A DNA stretch of 64,000 nt. Source: Eublepharis macularius (Eukaryota; Chordata; Lepidosauria; Squamata; Eublepharidae). Made by a program: the position numbers and the translations under genes. Below the pieces are notes generated by a model. It saw nothing but the letters and a program-made list of their open reading frames with translations, did not search any database and was not told the DNA's origin. The stretch lies in assembly GCF_028583425.1 (NCBI RefSeq), contig NC_072805.1:13278001-13342000 (forward strand). Direction: 5' to 3'. Below, piece after piece: positions 40,259-52,938 of this stretch. Each line of letters starts with the position of its first letter. Positions within the stretch are counted from its first letter, which is position 1.

Positions 40259-40592
40259 TCACTGCTGGTGCCAGAGTTTCTGGCGCCCGCAGCCCCTCCC
40301 CCCATGGGTGGCACACACACCCCCAGACTGCATGATGATGTCATCACGCAGCAAAGCCGGGCCCATTGGCCGGCAGGTGGCTGGGGCGGCGCACAGATTG
40401 CCCATGCTCCGCACGCCGACTATGCTGCCTGCCGTGCGTGGCCCGGAGCTGCTGCACCCAGCCGGGGGGCATGTGATGGCAGCAGCGGCGGTGTGGGGCT
40501 GGTCAGCTGCAGCAGCTGTGGGCCAGCCACACCAGCTCAGCGGCAAGCACCTCCGCCCTGGCACGCCCTCCGGCCTCGCGGCACCTGCCTCA
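40259..40592 (+). mobile_element. GC-rich non-autonomous element
   Basis: A sharply bounded GC-rich block with 'gatgatgtcatcacgcag' and 'ggccggcaggtggctgggg'. The same motifs occur in the opposite orientation at 45,671-45,895. The ends ('gctggtgcc' here, and the reverse complement of 'cagggccggtgcc' in the other copy) suggest a hAT-like family. Long open frames within it are composition artefacts. Confidence 0.5.
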
Positions 40593-40594
40593 AG

Positions 40595-40812
40595 TGTAGT
40601 GGTTAAGAGTACGGGACTCTAATCTAACCAGGTTTGATTCCCCACTCCTCCACTTGAAGTCAGTCACAGCTCTTCTAGAGCTCTCTCAGCCCCACCCATC
40701 TCAAAGGGTGATTATTATTGTGGAGATTATAATAACATACTTTGTAAACTGCTCTGAGTGGCCGTGTCCTGAAGAACGGTATATAAAGCGAATGTTATTA
40801 TTATTATTATGA
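40595..40812 (+). repeat. tRNA-derived SINE with TTA-repeat tail
   Basis: The head is GTGTAGTGGTTAAGAGTACG with B box AGGTTTGATTCCCC. The 3' part is 'gtaaactgctctgagtggcc', 'gaagaacggtatataaagcg', then a TTATTATT tail. It is the plus-strand counterpart of the copy at 32,310-32,585. Confidence 0.85.
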
Positions 40813-41284
40813 CAGAGTGGCACGGAGCTAAGAAGCTCCTCTTCTTACACAGTGGTAGGCAAAAATGGCTGGAAGGTAAAGGTATTGAACTTTGCCGAGA
40901 GACAATGAGATTTCTTGAGTTCTTGGGGTGGTCAGCCCACCAAACCAAGGAATCATTCAGGGATCAGCCATTTAATTGACATTACAGCATGAGAAACTAT
41001 GTGGAGTGCAGATTACAGATGACTTCAGCTACCAGGCTCCAAGCTCCTCAAGGACATCTTCTCAAGAGAACTGAACAACCCACAAGTGTATCCAATTAGC
41101 AGGCTAAGGTATGTTTTTCTCAGAAGAGGCCTAGCACAGGCCTGCAAAGACAAGAGCCTGAACCAAAGTATCAAACTTTTACCTTTAGAAGCCTGTTTGA
41201 GCATTTTCCTTACACCTCGCCCACTCCCCGGCATGATCCCAAAGTCCATGTCTGGGAATCCCAATAACATACTACAACACACGT
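40813..41284. other. Intergenic stretch before the LINE cluster
   Basis: No gene, RNA or classifiable repeat recognised between the SINE at 40.6-40.8 kb and the LINE 3' region that starts near 41,285. Confidence 0.4.
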
Positions 41285-44150
41285 GGATATTCATTCATTT
41301 CTTTATTTACAGTCTTTTGACCAATCATATAACATCATTGTACTAAAAGAGAATTCAAAACATAAAAACAGAACAAATAAAACTATTGGAATTAAAATCA
41401 GTACATTAAAATTTCCAAGACCTGAATATCACCAAACGCTATTTGGCTACTTGATAGGTAAACTTGGCATTCTTATCAGACCGAAGGTAATCAAGTCTAG
41501 CTTTTTCAGTTACCTAATAACGGTATGATCATCTCATTACAAACTTCCCTATAATATGGGCTGCTAAAAAACATATGCTCTATAGTTTCCAACTCTTTTA
41601 ACAGACAGGAGCAAAGTCTTTCCAGATTATATCTGCCTTCCAATATGGCAAAAGGAAGGGCCAGGCACCTCGCCAGAGTAAATGCTCTTCTGAACCTATT
41701 TATTTCTAAGGATGTTAAGTAAACTGCTTGCTTCACAGTATTTTGAAAAATTGACCACACATACTCATTTTGTAAGCTAGCAATATCAGTTTGGTGTTCT
41801 ATATCCTCTGTCCTGTTTTACTAATCTCTTTGCCTGATCATAACTACAGGATAGGAGGACCTGAAGAGATAAGCCAATTCTACTAATATGACTCTGAACA
41901 GACTTAAGCCAAGACTTAGATTAAAAGCGGTCTCTGTTTATAAATGGGAGTAGGCCTTTGGGATTAAAATGTCCCTTCAGCCACATGTATATGGATGATA
42001 TACATACCCATGCTTCAACTTTAATGCTACCTGTCTCCAGTCTTACCCTAACATTAGATACATGCCTGGGGATCTGTAAAATTGTCCTTAAAAAGTTAGA
42101 TTGCACTCTTTCTTGTGGGGCGAAACATCAGGTGGGAGGCCCTACAAATGTCCCATACAATAACTGGGGCACCGCTTTAGCCCTAAATAGCTTAAGGGCT
42201 GCAGGCACACAACGTTGCCCTTGTGATAGGAAGAATTTTGTGATAGTATTTGCTAGTCTTCCTCCTTGATTGGCAGTACATTGATTGGAAGTACATTTAC
42301 TGTGACTGATCCTAGAACCTGATTCTTGTATAACTACTCCAAAATATTTAAAAAATTTAATTTGCTCAATCTGATGACCATCGATTGACCATGATCTATT
42401 TTTTGGTGTATTCACAAAAGCTACTATTTTAGTTTTCTGGTAGTTGATGGTAAGGAATTTACTTTCGCAGTATGAAGAAAGCTTCCTAAGAGCTCTCCTA
42501 AGACCTACCCGAGTTCTTGAAAGTAGCATTGTGTCATCAGCATACAGGAGCATTGATACAGATCACTCCCACGTTTAGGGGGATGGAGTTCAGGAGTATT
42601 AAGCTAGCTAGATAAATTGCTTATATAAAAAAATGAATAAAATCAGAGCTAGTAAGTATCCTTGTCTAAGCTGAATAGGCTCAGTAAGATGCCCTTGTCT
42701 GCTACATCTAACTCTTAAAAGAGTTTGATCATGCAGTTCCCATAAACAATATAGGAGTCTTCTGTCTATGGATGACTTTGACAATTTGTCCCATAGCTGA
42801 ATTCTTAATATGGAATCGAATGCAGATTTAAAATCCACAAAAAATCATATAGTGAAGTTACTCCCTTGGATGAGTATTTCTCAATAAGATGTTGAATAAT
42901 CAGACATTGATCAAGTGTTGATCTCTCTGATCTAAAACCCACCTGCTCTACTACTAAAACATTCTCTTGACCAAGCTAATCTAAAATTCATCTAAGAGAT
43001 GCCTTGCGTACAATTTACTAATAATAATATTTAACAAACTAATCGGACTGTAGTTTGATAGATTCGCTTTTACCCTTTTTATAAAAGGGAAATATTATGG
43101 CCAGACCCCATTGTTTAGGTGCACAGCCTTAGTCATCAATATAAGTAAAAAGAGGGGCCAAAAAAGAGGCCCACTAGTCTTATTTTCTTTCAAAAGTTTT
43201 GGTGAAATACCATCATATCCTGGTGCTTTGGTATTTTTCAATCGCTCTATGTCGGATTTGATCTCATGTGAGATTACAGGGGGCCATTTAGATGTATGGT
43301 CTATAGGTAATGGAAATGAACTCTGCACAGCATCCTCATATAACTCTTTGAAAAAAGAGGTTCACTGGTCAGGCGGTATACAGGAAGATATTAAGGGCTT
43401 GATTCCAGAGAGTGTATCAGTAATTAATTTCCGAAAAATGGATGTATTTTTGACCTTTGCTGCTTGAATCGTCGCCATATTTCTCTAGCATATTCCTTCT
43501 TATTGCATAGTATTTGTATTCTCTTTATTGGGTCAGCAACTGAAGCGGAACTTTTCCGTTTATTCTTTTCTTCAAAAATCAGATACTATTGATATATGTT
43601 AACTCTTTTTTTGCTGGCACATAACTTGAATTAAACCATGTTTTGGAGATGTTATATAATTTCATAGATAGGAGTACTATGGGGATAAAAGAGAAGTGGC
43701 TTTAGTTCTTGTATAAGGTTTTCATAATTGGTTATGGGATCATAAATGACCATCTAATTCGCAGATGGTCAGCAAGATTCAGACAACTTTCCAAGGGTTA
43801 AAATTTCTTTTACCCTTTGGGCTAATTCAGAGGACCATCTTACCCAGCATCCATACCTTTCCAGAGGTGCAATTAAAATAGGATATCTTGACACCAGACA
43901 GAGATCTTCAGGGTCCAGATGAATACATAAAAATAGGGGGAAATGATCCCTTTCCAAATATGGGAGAAAATCTTAATCTATGGGCAAATTGGAACAAACA
44001 GGCTTCCGCATAATCTGAATACTGATTATCTTCTCCTGATTGAATATAGTGCTCTGAGTTTTCTTCCATGGGCATTCCTTTTTTTAGTTTTTTCATGTTG
44101 TTAAATTTCCTTTTTCACAGTGGGTTAGTTGAGAACTACTCTTAACAGCC
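41285..44150 (-). mobile_element. Degraded non-LTR retrotransposon (LINE A)
   Basis: Read on the minus strand, the end of an endonuclease domain (SGVKISYF region, about 43,770-44,100, with DHFPLFL) is followed by reverse transcriptase blocks: LKNTKAPGYDGISPKLLKEN (near 43,240), DFKSAFDSI and LWDKLS (near 42,820), LYADDTMLLSRTRVGLRRAL with the catalytic YADD (near 42,540), NYQKTKIVAFV, then the C-terminal RVQSNFLRTILQIPRHVSN (near 42,090). Several frame breaks separate these blocks. The motif set is that of reptile LINEs with a 'SRTRVGL...NYQKTKI' thumb. I cannot decide between an R4-like and an I/Vingi-like clade. The 3' side lies near 41,285. Confidence 0.8.
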
Positions 44151-45670
44151 AAGAGGGCTTGGGTCAGCCTATTATTAGTTATAAAAGATTGTTTTATTCT
44201 GTTCCTTTCAATTCTTTATTCAGTAATATGATTGTTTATTACTAATGTTTGATGTTGCCAGTCTTGTTGGGTGTTTTTGCAATATTTTTGACCTGTTGGT
44301 CACCTCAACTTTTATGGTTACTTATTCATTAGATTAACCAAATTTTATCTAAAGGTAGTTATTTTACTGTCTTCCTTCCACTATTTATTCCTAATACAAA
44401 AGGTTAGGAATTGGCCATTGATAGAATTGAGAAGTATATTCTATTTTAACAAACGATTTAAATTTTTCCTTCTGTTTTATTTAATCCACTACCGAGCAGA
44501 TATGAGTTCATTAACATTCTTTAACTGGTGACTACTGTCAATCCTATTTGCAAATTAATTTCTTGGAACAGTGTTCTTGCTATCAAATATCCCCAAAGAA
44601 ATCACAACCTCCTTCAACGAATACAGCTGGAGTGGTGCATCCAAATGGTCCTCCCTTACAAATTACAAGTAATTTTAGTGATTTTCCCAAAAATTTCAAC
44701 AGCCAATCAATTTATCAATACGATCATTACTAACATGGTTAAAAATTTTGATTCCTGTTCTTATTAATGAATTTGCCAATGGCTAATAAAGTTAAACTCT
44801 TATCTATGAATTATAAAGGGCTAAACAATAAAATTGTTAAAGGGCTAAAATTATAAAGGGCTAAACAATAAAATTAAACTTAAAAGAATTCAAACTAATC
44901 TAACTAAATTAAGACCAAACATTGTATTCCTTGAAGAATCACATCTTAAGCCTGGTTCTAACCAGATTTTTAAGACTTCATGGTTCGCCCAGTAATTTCA
45001 TGAGGCTGGGTCCACTGAATATGGTGGGGTGGCAATCCTACTTTCCAAAAATTGTAGATTCTCTCTTAAATAAAATGAATTACACCCACAAAGTCATTAT
45101 CTCTTTCTTACGGGTTCTTTGGGGGAAAGACAAATTACTCTTGCATCACTTTATGCCCCAAACTGTAATCAAATTTCCTTTTTGAAGGAAATTAATCGCT
45201 TAAATTAATCACTTTGGGTATGGGTGATTTCTTAATAGGCGGTGACTTTAATCTCATAGTTGATAACAACTGATAGATCCAGGTGAAGAGCATATTTGAC
45301 AAATACTGCTAAAAGTCCTTCTGAACTAAAATCTTTGACAACTTTGGATTGGAAGATATATGGCTAGTTCAACATCCTAAGGAACCAGACTATTTTTTGT
45401 ACACTACGATATTCATACCAGAATAGATTACATCTTAATTTCTAGAAATCTAGTTGATCTAGTTCATTCTACATCCATTGGCCAAAAGATATGATCCGAT
45501 CATCCTTGGTTAGACTGTGTACTAAAAATGGGCAAGGATGATACAAATACTGCAGGGTGGAGATTCAACACTTTATTCTTATATAACAATACTGTAAGTT
45601 TAGAAACTCCTCTATATAGACATATTTTAAAGATAATACTGACTGTGGAGTCATTTCTGCAATAATTTGG

Positions 45671-45895
45671 GAGCAGGGCCGGTGCCACCATTGAGGCCGT
45701 GAGGCGGGGGGCCACAGGTGCCACGGGGCAGGAGGGGGTGCTGGAGGCAGGCCTCCTCGCACGGCTCCAGCCACCCGCCGGTGAATGGCCCCGGCAGCAC
45801 TGCGCGATGATGTCATCACATGCGCAAGGATTGCCTCAGGCGCAGGTAACCTTGGCGCTGGGGCTGTTTTGGAGGCAATGATGGCTGTGACTAGG
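45671..45895 (-). mobile_element. GC-rich insertion in LINE B
   Basis: A 225-base GC-rich island in AT-rich LINE sequence, starting CAGGGCCGGTGCCACC and containing 'gatgatgtcatcacatg'. It is related in reverse orientation to 40,259-40,592. LINE B coding text resumes afterwards, so it is younger than LINE B. Confidence 0.55.
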
Positions 45896-47033
45896 GGAAA
45901 AATTATATCTTTGGCCTCTTCTTATAAAAGGGAAAAGGAAAGGGCAGAGAAGAAATAATCTCCAAAATAACCTATTTGGAACAAATGCATAAATTGACAG
46001 TAAGTAAAAGAATAGCTATACAAACTTGCTAACTGAGAAGAAATTTTTTGGAAACATTGGAAACTTCTAACAGAAGTATTGGCATTCTCATCCCAGGTCT
46101 TTGTACCTTTTAGCCTAGAAAGTCAAGCAAAAGAAATCCTCAAGTTTTACCAACCACATTACTGGCCCTAATTAAAAAATTGTAACAAAATCTTCTCAAA
46201 TTTTGAACGTATTTGTTAATTACTATAAGGTTCTATATGCATCTTCCAATCCAAACTCGCATCAGATTGGGGAGTAATTGATCTTTAAATCAGCCCTTCT
46301 AAAACTTATAAAAGAACACAGAGACCTAATGGAAGTCCCTGTCACAGCTCAAGAACTTCTAACTGCTATCAAATGCTCGAAAAACAACAAATCCCGGGGC
46401 AGAGATGTATTCCCAAGTGAGTTTTACAAGAAATATGCAGATATCCTTATAGATCCCCTAGTCAAGGTTTGCAATGATGTCTTATTCTCTGGCAGGGTTC
46501 CCTAATCATGGCTGCTTTTCAGAATAGTAGTCATACCAAAACCAGATAAGGAGCTAACTAACCCAAGTTCTTACAAACCAATGTCATTAATATATCAAGA
46601 TGCAAAAATATTTACACCCATCATTGCTAATAAGTTAAACTCTTTCATCACACATTATGTTCACCAAGACCAAACAGGGTTCATGCCAAAACGAAATACA
46701 ACAGATAATATCCGTAAATCATTTGACATCATAAATTAAAGCAGGAAAAATAAAATTGAATCTCTTATACTATCAATTGGTATAGAAAAGGCCTTTTGAC
46801 AAACTAGAGCCTAAATACCTAATTTCACTCCAGAGTCTCATGGAATATGGGGGATGTGTTTTACGCACCATTCAAGACCCCTATTTCTCTCCAGTAGCCC
46901 AAATCTGAATAAACAACCTATCTTCAAAAGACTTCCTGCTGTCATGGGACACCAGACAAGGCTGTTCACTCTCACCATTGCTTTTTAGACTTTCTATTAA
47001 ATTCCTAGCCATAGCTATCCGCAAGAACCCCCA

Positions 47034-47139
47034 AATCCTTGGTATCAAAGTATAAGATAAGGAGATGAAACTCAGCCTGTTTGCAAAATCCTTGGTATCA
47101 AAGTATAAGATAAGGAGATGAAACTCAGCCTGTTTGCAG
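47034..47139 (+). repeat. 53-bp tandem duplication inside LINE B
   Basis: 'ggtatcaaagtataagataa' and the following 'ggagatgaaactcagcctgt' occur at 47,041 and again at 47,094, a period of 53 bases with almost no divergence. It lies just before the FADD catalytic block and was acquired after the element had begun to decay. Confidence 0.9.
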
Positions 47140-48009
47140 ACGATGTAATATGATACTTATCTAACCCATTACAAACCATTTTGGCTGTTGACACAGAACT
47201 TACTCAATTCTCAGCAATTTCAGGACTTCAAGTTAACCAAAATAAAAGAGAAATATTTCCCACACATCTTTCCCAAGCGACTACCTTCTAAATCAAGAAG
47301 GCCGACGATTACAAATGGCTCTCCACATTCTAGCATCATTTGGAGATCAAGATCCCCCTTGATTTAAATGATTTGTTTAAACATAATTTCCTGGACATGT
47401 GTCATTTGTATCATCTTTAAGCATTGTAACAATCTACAATTTTCCTGGCTAGAGAACAAATGTAGTTAAATCATTTACTCTACATAAATTTATTTTTTTT
47501 CTTTAGAACTTTCCCAAATCCTCTCCCAAACTCTTTTCTTAAGAAAGTTCAACAATCTTTTAATGACTTTGTATGGAACAACAAAAAACCTAGAATTATT
47601 TTTAACACACTGAGTAAGCCCTAAGTTACTCAGATCTAAAATTATATCGAGATGCACCACTCCCAGCAGGTCTATTAAAAAACCTAAATCCAATTCTGAC
47701 TTTAGATTGGATACACATAGAGCAGCGTTTTGTTTATTCAAAAACCTTGCCTGAAATATTTTGGAATAATCCAAAGGAATGACCAAACTCTGTTGTTGGT
47801 AACACTTTCCTTTTAAATTCACTTCAAAAATGGGATAGTTGGCATGCCAAGCTTGCACCTCCAATTTCTACTTTCATAGGTCAATCATGGCATGAACCAG
47901 GGTTGCAGGTGCAAGCTTTCAGGTTTTGGGGGGAAACTCACCGTCCAAGGTTAATAGAATTAACCAAGAATGCTAAGGTTTTAGATAAGTCTCTTTTAGT
48001 GGCCAAATG

Positions 48010-48372
48010 AGATTCCCAAATAGAGTTCCCAAACTCTTGGGGATTTGCCCCCTTGTCCACTGATCGCTGAGCAATCAGCAGGAGGTAGCAAACCCCTCAG
48101 TGGTTGCTCACCACTGGCAGGCACCCAGGAGATAGGGAAATGCACCTCCCAGGGCATGCTCTTAGGGTGGCATGGCGCACTCCTGTGCACCGCAGACCAA
48201 TTTCAGCCCAAAACAGGCCTGATTAGGCCCACAGCAGAGCACAAGAGCACTCCAGGGGCCATTGCACCACCCCAGCAGTGCTCCCATGCTCCATAGCCAT
48301 TGGATTCGGGCCAAGTCAGGCTGCTGCAGAGCACGGAAGCACTGCCCGGGTACACGCATCCAAGGGATACAG
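48010..48372. mobile_element. GC-rich insertion in LINE B, second
   Basis: A GC-rich, non-coding block (from 'cccaaactcttggggattt' to about 'cacgcatccaagggat') interrupts the C-terminal part of LINE B. Flanking LINE sequence is AT-rich. No clear terminal repeats found. Confidence 0.45.
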
Positions 48373-49200
48373 ATTATATGTTTCTTGCTTCATCTCTTTT
48401 GTTTCTTATCTTGTCTAAGATTCTTTGATGCCCCAGATTATAGCCTATGACACAGATGCAATTATTTCTGATAATGCTCCCAGTTCTAGCCCTTCCATTT
48501 TCATACTGGTTTAGACCTCCTGGCATGTGGTCTTTTAGTGTTTCTCTTCTTAATGCAGAACATTTTAAAACTCAAATGGTGACTGAATTATCAGAATACC
48601 TGAATATCAACCAAGGAACAGCTATTGTACTTGTACTGTTGAATGGGATGCTTCTACTGGTTTCATTACAGGAAGAATTATTGCCCAAGCCTATGGCACA
48701 TGATGACACGGCAATATCAAATTCACCCATTTTTACTTGCTAAATTAACATAACGGCCCAATACAGTTTTAAAAATTAGGAGGAAATCTTTTCTCTGGGA
48801 GGTTGGACCAGATAGGGGGATTTTTACTTTGGACCAATAGATAAATTATGATGATGAGTTTTTGTCATTCTCTCAGCTGAGGTCTAGATATTTGTCAACT
48901 TCTGTTGAACAGCAGTATGTACAATCACAACATTTCCTGATATCCGAATATAACCCTGCCGTACTGAGGATTTCAGAGTCCCTCTCCCCCATTTTTGGAA
49001 ACTATGATTTAATCTATACAAAGAACAAGACCAACAATATTTCTTTATCAATATTTGATGCTAGTTAACAAATATGGAATGGAATAGAGTTAGAGCCCTA
49101 ATTTTTCCAAAGCAATGGGATAAGGCTTAAATGCTACACTGCTTATTTCTATGGATCATAAGATGCAACTTATTCAGCAAAAAACTGTCTTTCGGGTAAA

Positions 49201-49744
49201 TTACAAGCAAGATGATTTGCAAAAGCTGCCACTGCCGCTGGCTTTCTCAGTCTCTTCAGGCAGCGATTCTAACAGAGGGGAAGGAACAGAATGAAAAGTG
49301 GCAGGGGAGAGGGACTTCAGTTCCCAGAAAGACGTGAGAAAACGATCAAGTGTCCTTCATGTGAAAAATGTCACGTGTAGCTTGGCTCTCATTTGTAGAG
49401 ATTCAGAAACAGATGCCTATGTATGGATTTCTCACTATTCTTGTCATGTGTCATTTCTGGCATGACAAGCAAGTCCTCCAGAGCATGTGCACTCTGCACA
49501 TGCACGCAAGCGATCCCCCCTGTGTGTACTCACCCCCCATCCCCTGCTATCAAGCCCCCCAGGCCTGGCCACCCCAGCCTCACTCTCCCGCAGCTTTTCT
49601 TAGCATGCATTGAAAGACAGCCGCAGTCAAGTAGCCTCCATCTTCAAGGGTTCCCCTGCCCCCTCCATGCTCGCTTTTGGGGCATGGACAGGCAGAGGAG
49701 CTGTGGGAAGCCTCTGCCCCACTGGTCTAGGATGAATCCCAAGG
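49201..49744. other. Unclassified sequence between LINE B and the repeat array
   Basis: Moderately GC-rich with 'gagcatgtgcactctgcaca'-like words around 49,480-49,680. It may be another insertion. No gene or RNA recognised. Confidence 0.35.
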
Positions 49745-52700
49745 TCAATTTCTATGTGGGGAAAGCATACGCAAAATAAATATTTGTCCCAAAGAAGAGT
49801 TTCCTAAAATAATCTCAAAGCATTTAAGTGCTTCTCTTCAGGTATGTCCCTGCAGGTAATTTTGGAGGAAGTATTGCAGCATAACTTGTGATGAAGCAGG
49901 CTAGGCCTCAGCTTCGTGAATTGAAGTTGTAGGCAGAAGATCTCAAGAAGTTTGCAGAAATACGTCTGGATGGCTGACAGGAGAGATAGGGAGGCAGAGG
50001 GATGGTAGAGCTTTACTCCTTGCAGGTGATCTTTCCTCATTGTGTCCCATGGTCTTCTTAATTCTCCCCTTTCCAATTTTATGTCCCAACAGAGATGGAG
50101 GACAAGCGAGCCCATGTAGTGGCTCCTGGGCCCCCAACCATCCCCTCCACCACCCTCTTCCCTTCCCTCCTCCGCCACTATCCCCATCCCCCACTCCATT
50201 TCTGACGATTCAGAAATGGAGTGGCTTCTGGGGCCCCAAACCACCCCTCCACCACCCCTTCCTTCCCTCCTCTTCTCTTTTCCCACCCCCGATCCCAATC
50301 CTGAGGAGATGGAGTGGCTCCCCGGCCCCCCAAAATAAAAACCCCGTAGAATTAGTAGGTAGTTTTTAGTTTTAGAAGTAAATTTTATGTCCCAACAGAA
50401 AAGAAGATGGCGGCCCATGGAAGATGAGCCCATGGAGTGGCTTCCGGGTCCCCAACCATCCCCTCCAACACTCTCTTCCCTCCTCCACCTCTATCACCGT
50501 CCCCTACTCTATTTTCAATGATTCGGAAATGGAGTGGCTTCCCGGTCACCAAAGCACCTCTCCACCATCCCCTCCTTCCCTCCTCTTCTCACCATCCCCT
50601 CCACCACCCTCTTCCCTTCCCTCCTCCACCACTATCCCCATCCCCCACTCCATTTCTGACGATTCAGAAATGGAGTGGCTTCCGGGGCCCCAACCATCCC
50701 CTCCACCACCCTCTTCCCTTCCCTCCTCCGCCACTATCCCCATCCCCCACTCCATTTCCGACGATTCAGAAATGGAGTGGCTTCCTGGACCCCAAACCAC
50801 CCCTCCACCACCCCTTCCTTCCCTCCTCTTCTCTTTTCCCACCCCCGATCCCAATCCCGAGGAGATGGAGTGGCTCCCCGGCCCCCCAAAATAAAAACCC
50901 CGTAGAATTAGTAGGTAGTTTTTAGAGTTTTAGTAGTAAATTTTATGTCCCAACAGAAAAGAAGATGGCGGCCCATGGAAGATGAGCCCATGGAGTGGCT
51001 TCCGGGTCCCCAACCATCCCCTCCACCACCCTCTTCCCTTCCCTCCTCCTCCACTATCCCCATCCCCCACTCCATTTCCGATGATTCGGAAATGGAGTGG
51101 CTTCCCAGACCCCAAACCACCCCTCCACCACCCCTTGCCAATTTTATATCCCAACAGAAAAGAAGATGGAGGAAAAGCGAGCCAATGGAGTGGCTTTCGG
51201 GCCCCCAATGATCCCCTTCACCACTCTCTTCCCTTCCCTCCTCCTCCACTATCCCCATCCCCCATTCCATTTCCGATGATTCGGAAATGGAGTGGATTCC
51301 CGGACCCCAAACCACCCCTCCACCACCCCTTCCTTCCCTCCTCTTCTCTTTTCCCACCCCAATCCCAATCCCAGCACCCAACTGTCCACCCTCTCTGCCC
51401 ACATCATCCTCTCCCTTAATACCGAGGAGGAGATGGAGTGGCTTCCCGGACCCCAAACCACCCCTCCACCACCCCTTCCTTCCCTCCTCTTCTCTTTTCC
51501 CACCCCCAATCCCAATCCCAGCACCCAACTGTCCACCCTCTCTGCCCACATCATCCTCTCCCTTAATACCAAGGAGGAGATGGAGTGGCTTCCCGGACCC
51601 CAACCATCCCCTCCAACACTCTCTTCCCTCCTCCACCTCTATCACCGTCCCCTACTCTATTTTCAATGATTCAGAAATGGAGTGGCTTCCCGGTCACCAA
51701 AGCACCTCTCCACCATCCCCTCCTTCCCTCCTCTTCTCTTTTTCCACCCCCAGTCCCAAGCCCAACACCAAAAGTCTGCAGAAATATGTCTGGCGGGCTG
51801 ATGCGAGAGCTACAGAGGCAGAGGGCTGATAGAGCTTTACTCCTTGCAGGTGATCTTTCCTCATTGTGTCCCATGGTCTTCTCAATTCTCTCCTTGCCAA
51901 TTTTATATCCCAACAGAAAAGAAGATGGAGGAAAAGCGAGCCAATGGAGTGGCTTTCGGGCCCCCAATGATCCCCTTCACCACTCTCTTCCCTTCCCTCC
52001 TCCTCCACTATCCCCATCCCCCACTCCATTTCCGATGATTCGGAAATGGAGTGGCTTCCCGGACCCCAAACCACCCCTCCACCACCCCTTCCTTCCCTCC
52101 TCTTCTCTTTTCCCACCCCAATCCCAATCCCAGCACCCAATTGTCCACCCTCTCTGCCCACATCATCCTCTCCCTTAATACCGAGGAGGAGATGGAGTGG
52201 CTTCCCGGACCCCAAACCACCCCTCCACCACCCCTTCCTTCCCTCCTCTTCTCTTTTCCCACCCCCAATCCCAATCCCAGCACCCAACTGTCCACCCTCT
52301 CTGCCCACATCATCCTCTCCCTTAATACCAAGGAGGAGATGGAGTGGCTTCCCAGACCCCAAACCACCCCTCCACCACCCCTTCCTTCCTTCCTCTTCTC
52401 TTTTCCCACCCCCAATCCCAATCCCAGCACCCAACTGTCCACCCTCTCTGCCCACATCATCCTCTCCCTTAATACCGAGGAGGAGATGGAGTGGCTTCCC
52501 GGACCCCAAACCACCCCTCCACCACCCCTTCCTTCCTCCTCTTCTCTTTTCCCACCCCCAATCCCAATCCCAGCACCCAACTGTCCACCCTCTCTGCCCA
52601 CATCATCCTCTCCCTTAATACCAAGGAGGAGATGGAGTGGCTTCCCAGACCCCAAACCACCCCTCCACCACCCCTTCCTTCCCTCCTCTTCTCTTTTCCC

Positions 52701-52830
52701 ATCCCCAATCCCAATCCCAGCACCCAACTGTCCACCCTCTCTGCCCACATCACCCTCTCCCTTACTGCAGATGACGAAATGGAGTGGCTCCCCAGCCCTC
52801 AAAAATAATGCTCCTGTAGAATTAGGAATA
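49745..52830 (+). repeat. Proline-rich EMEWLPG tandem-repeat element
   Basis: The left part (49,745-50,095) aligns with the copy at 56.7-57.0 kb and retains the peptide LQKYVWMADRRDREAEGW. After a pyrimidine-rich stretch ending 'tttatgtcccaacag' comes a long array around ATGGAGTGGCT, recurring at about 21 places from 50,216 to 52,779. From 51,433 the units are 146-147 bases: 51,433, 51,580, and after a re-inserted leader (51,770-51,945) 52,046, 52,192, 52,339, 52,486, 52,632 and 52,779. A 147-base unit encodes 49 residues of type EMEWLPGPQTTPPPPLPSL followed by Ser/Thr-rich STLSAHIILSLNT. The last unit ends LTADDEMEWLPSPQK and a stop at about 52,808. A higher-order repeat (50,340-50,400 and 50,890-50,960) carries the 3' sequence 'ccccgtagaattagtaggta'. 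I recognise no known family. The complementary strand is also open over long stretches. Confidence 0.75.
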
Positions 52831-52938
52831 ATTGTTGTTGTTTTATAGTAGTTTTTGGTGTTTTGGTAGCAGTTAGTTTTTAGTGGTTTGATTTTAGTAG
52901 TAGTTTTTAGTATTTTTGTAGTAGATTTTAATGTTTTA

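Larger units (their letters stand above)
44780..49200 (+). mobile_element. Degraded Tx1/L1-like LINE (LINE B)
   Basis: Plus-strand blocks in order: apurinic-type endonuclease (MNYKGLNNKI, NIVFLEESHLKPGS, GGVAILLSKN, GGDFNLIV; about 44,800-45,300), then reverse transcriptase (SRGRDVFPSEFYKKYADIL near 46,400, VVIPKPDKELTNPSSYKP near 46,550, HQDQTGFMPKRNTTDNIRK near 46,690, LSLFADDV near 47,130), then the C-terminal region to about 49,200. The pattern 'PSEFYKK...IPKPDK...DQTGF' is typical of Tx1/L1 elements. Many frame breaks. Two GC-rich insertions and one tandem duplication interrupt it. Confidence 0.8.

Noticed and set aside
40268-40622. Overlapping 100-112-codon open frames
   Set aside because: They lie in a GC-rich non-autonomous element repeated at 45.7 kb, and no conserved protein is recognisable.
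51694-52509. Long minus-strand open frame (271 codons, Gly/Arg/Glu-rich) across the tandem array
   Set aside because: It is the antisense of the pyrimidine-rich repeat. A repeat period divisible by three keeps several frames open at once, and this frame has no family motif.
49745-52830. CRISPR-like array
   Set aside because: Repeats are long, diverged and contiguous, without unique spacers of constant length, and this is a vertebrate genome.
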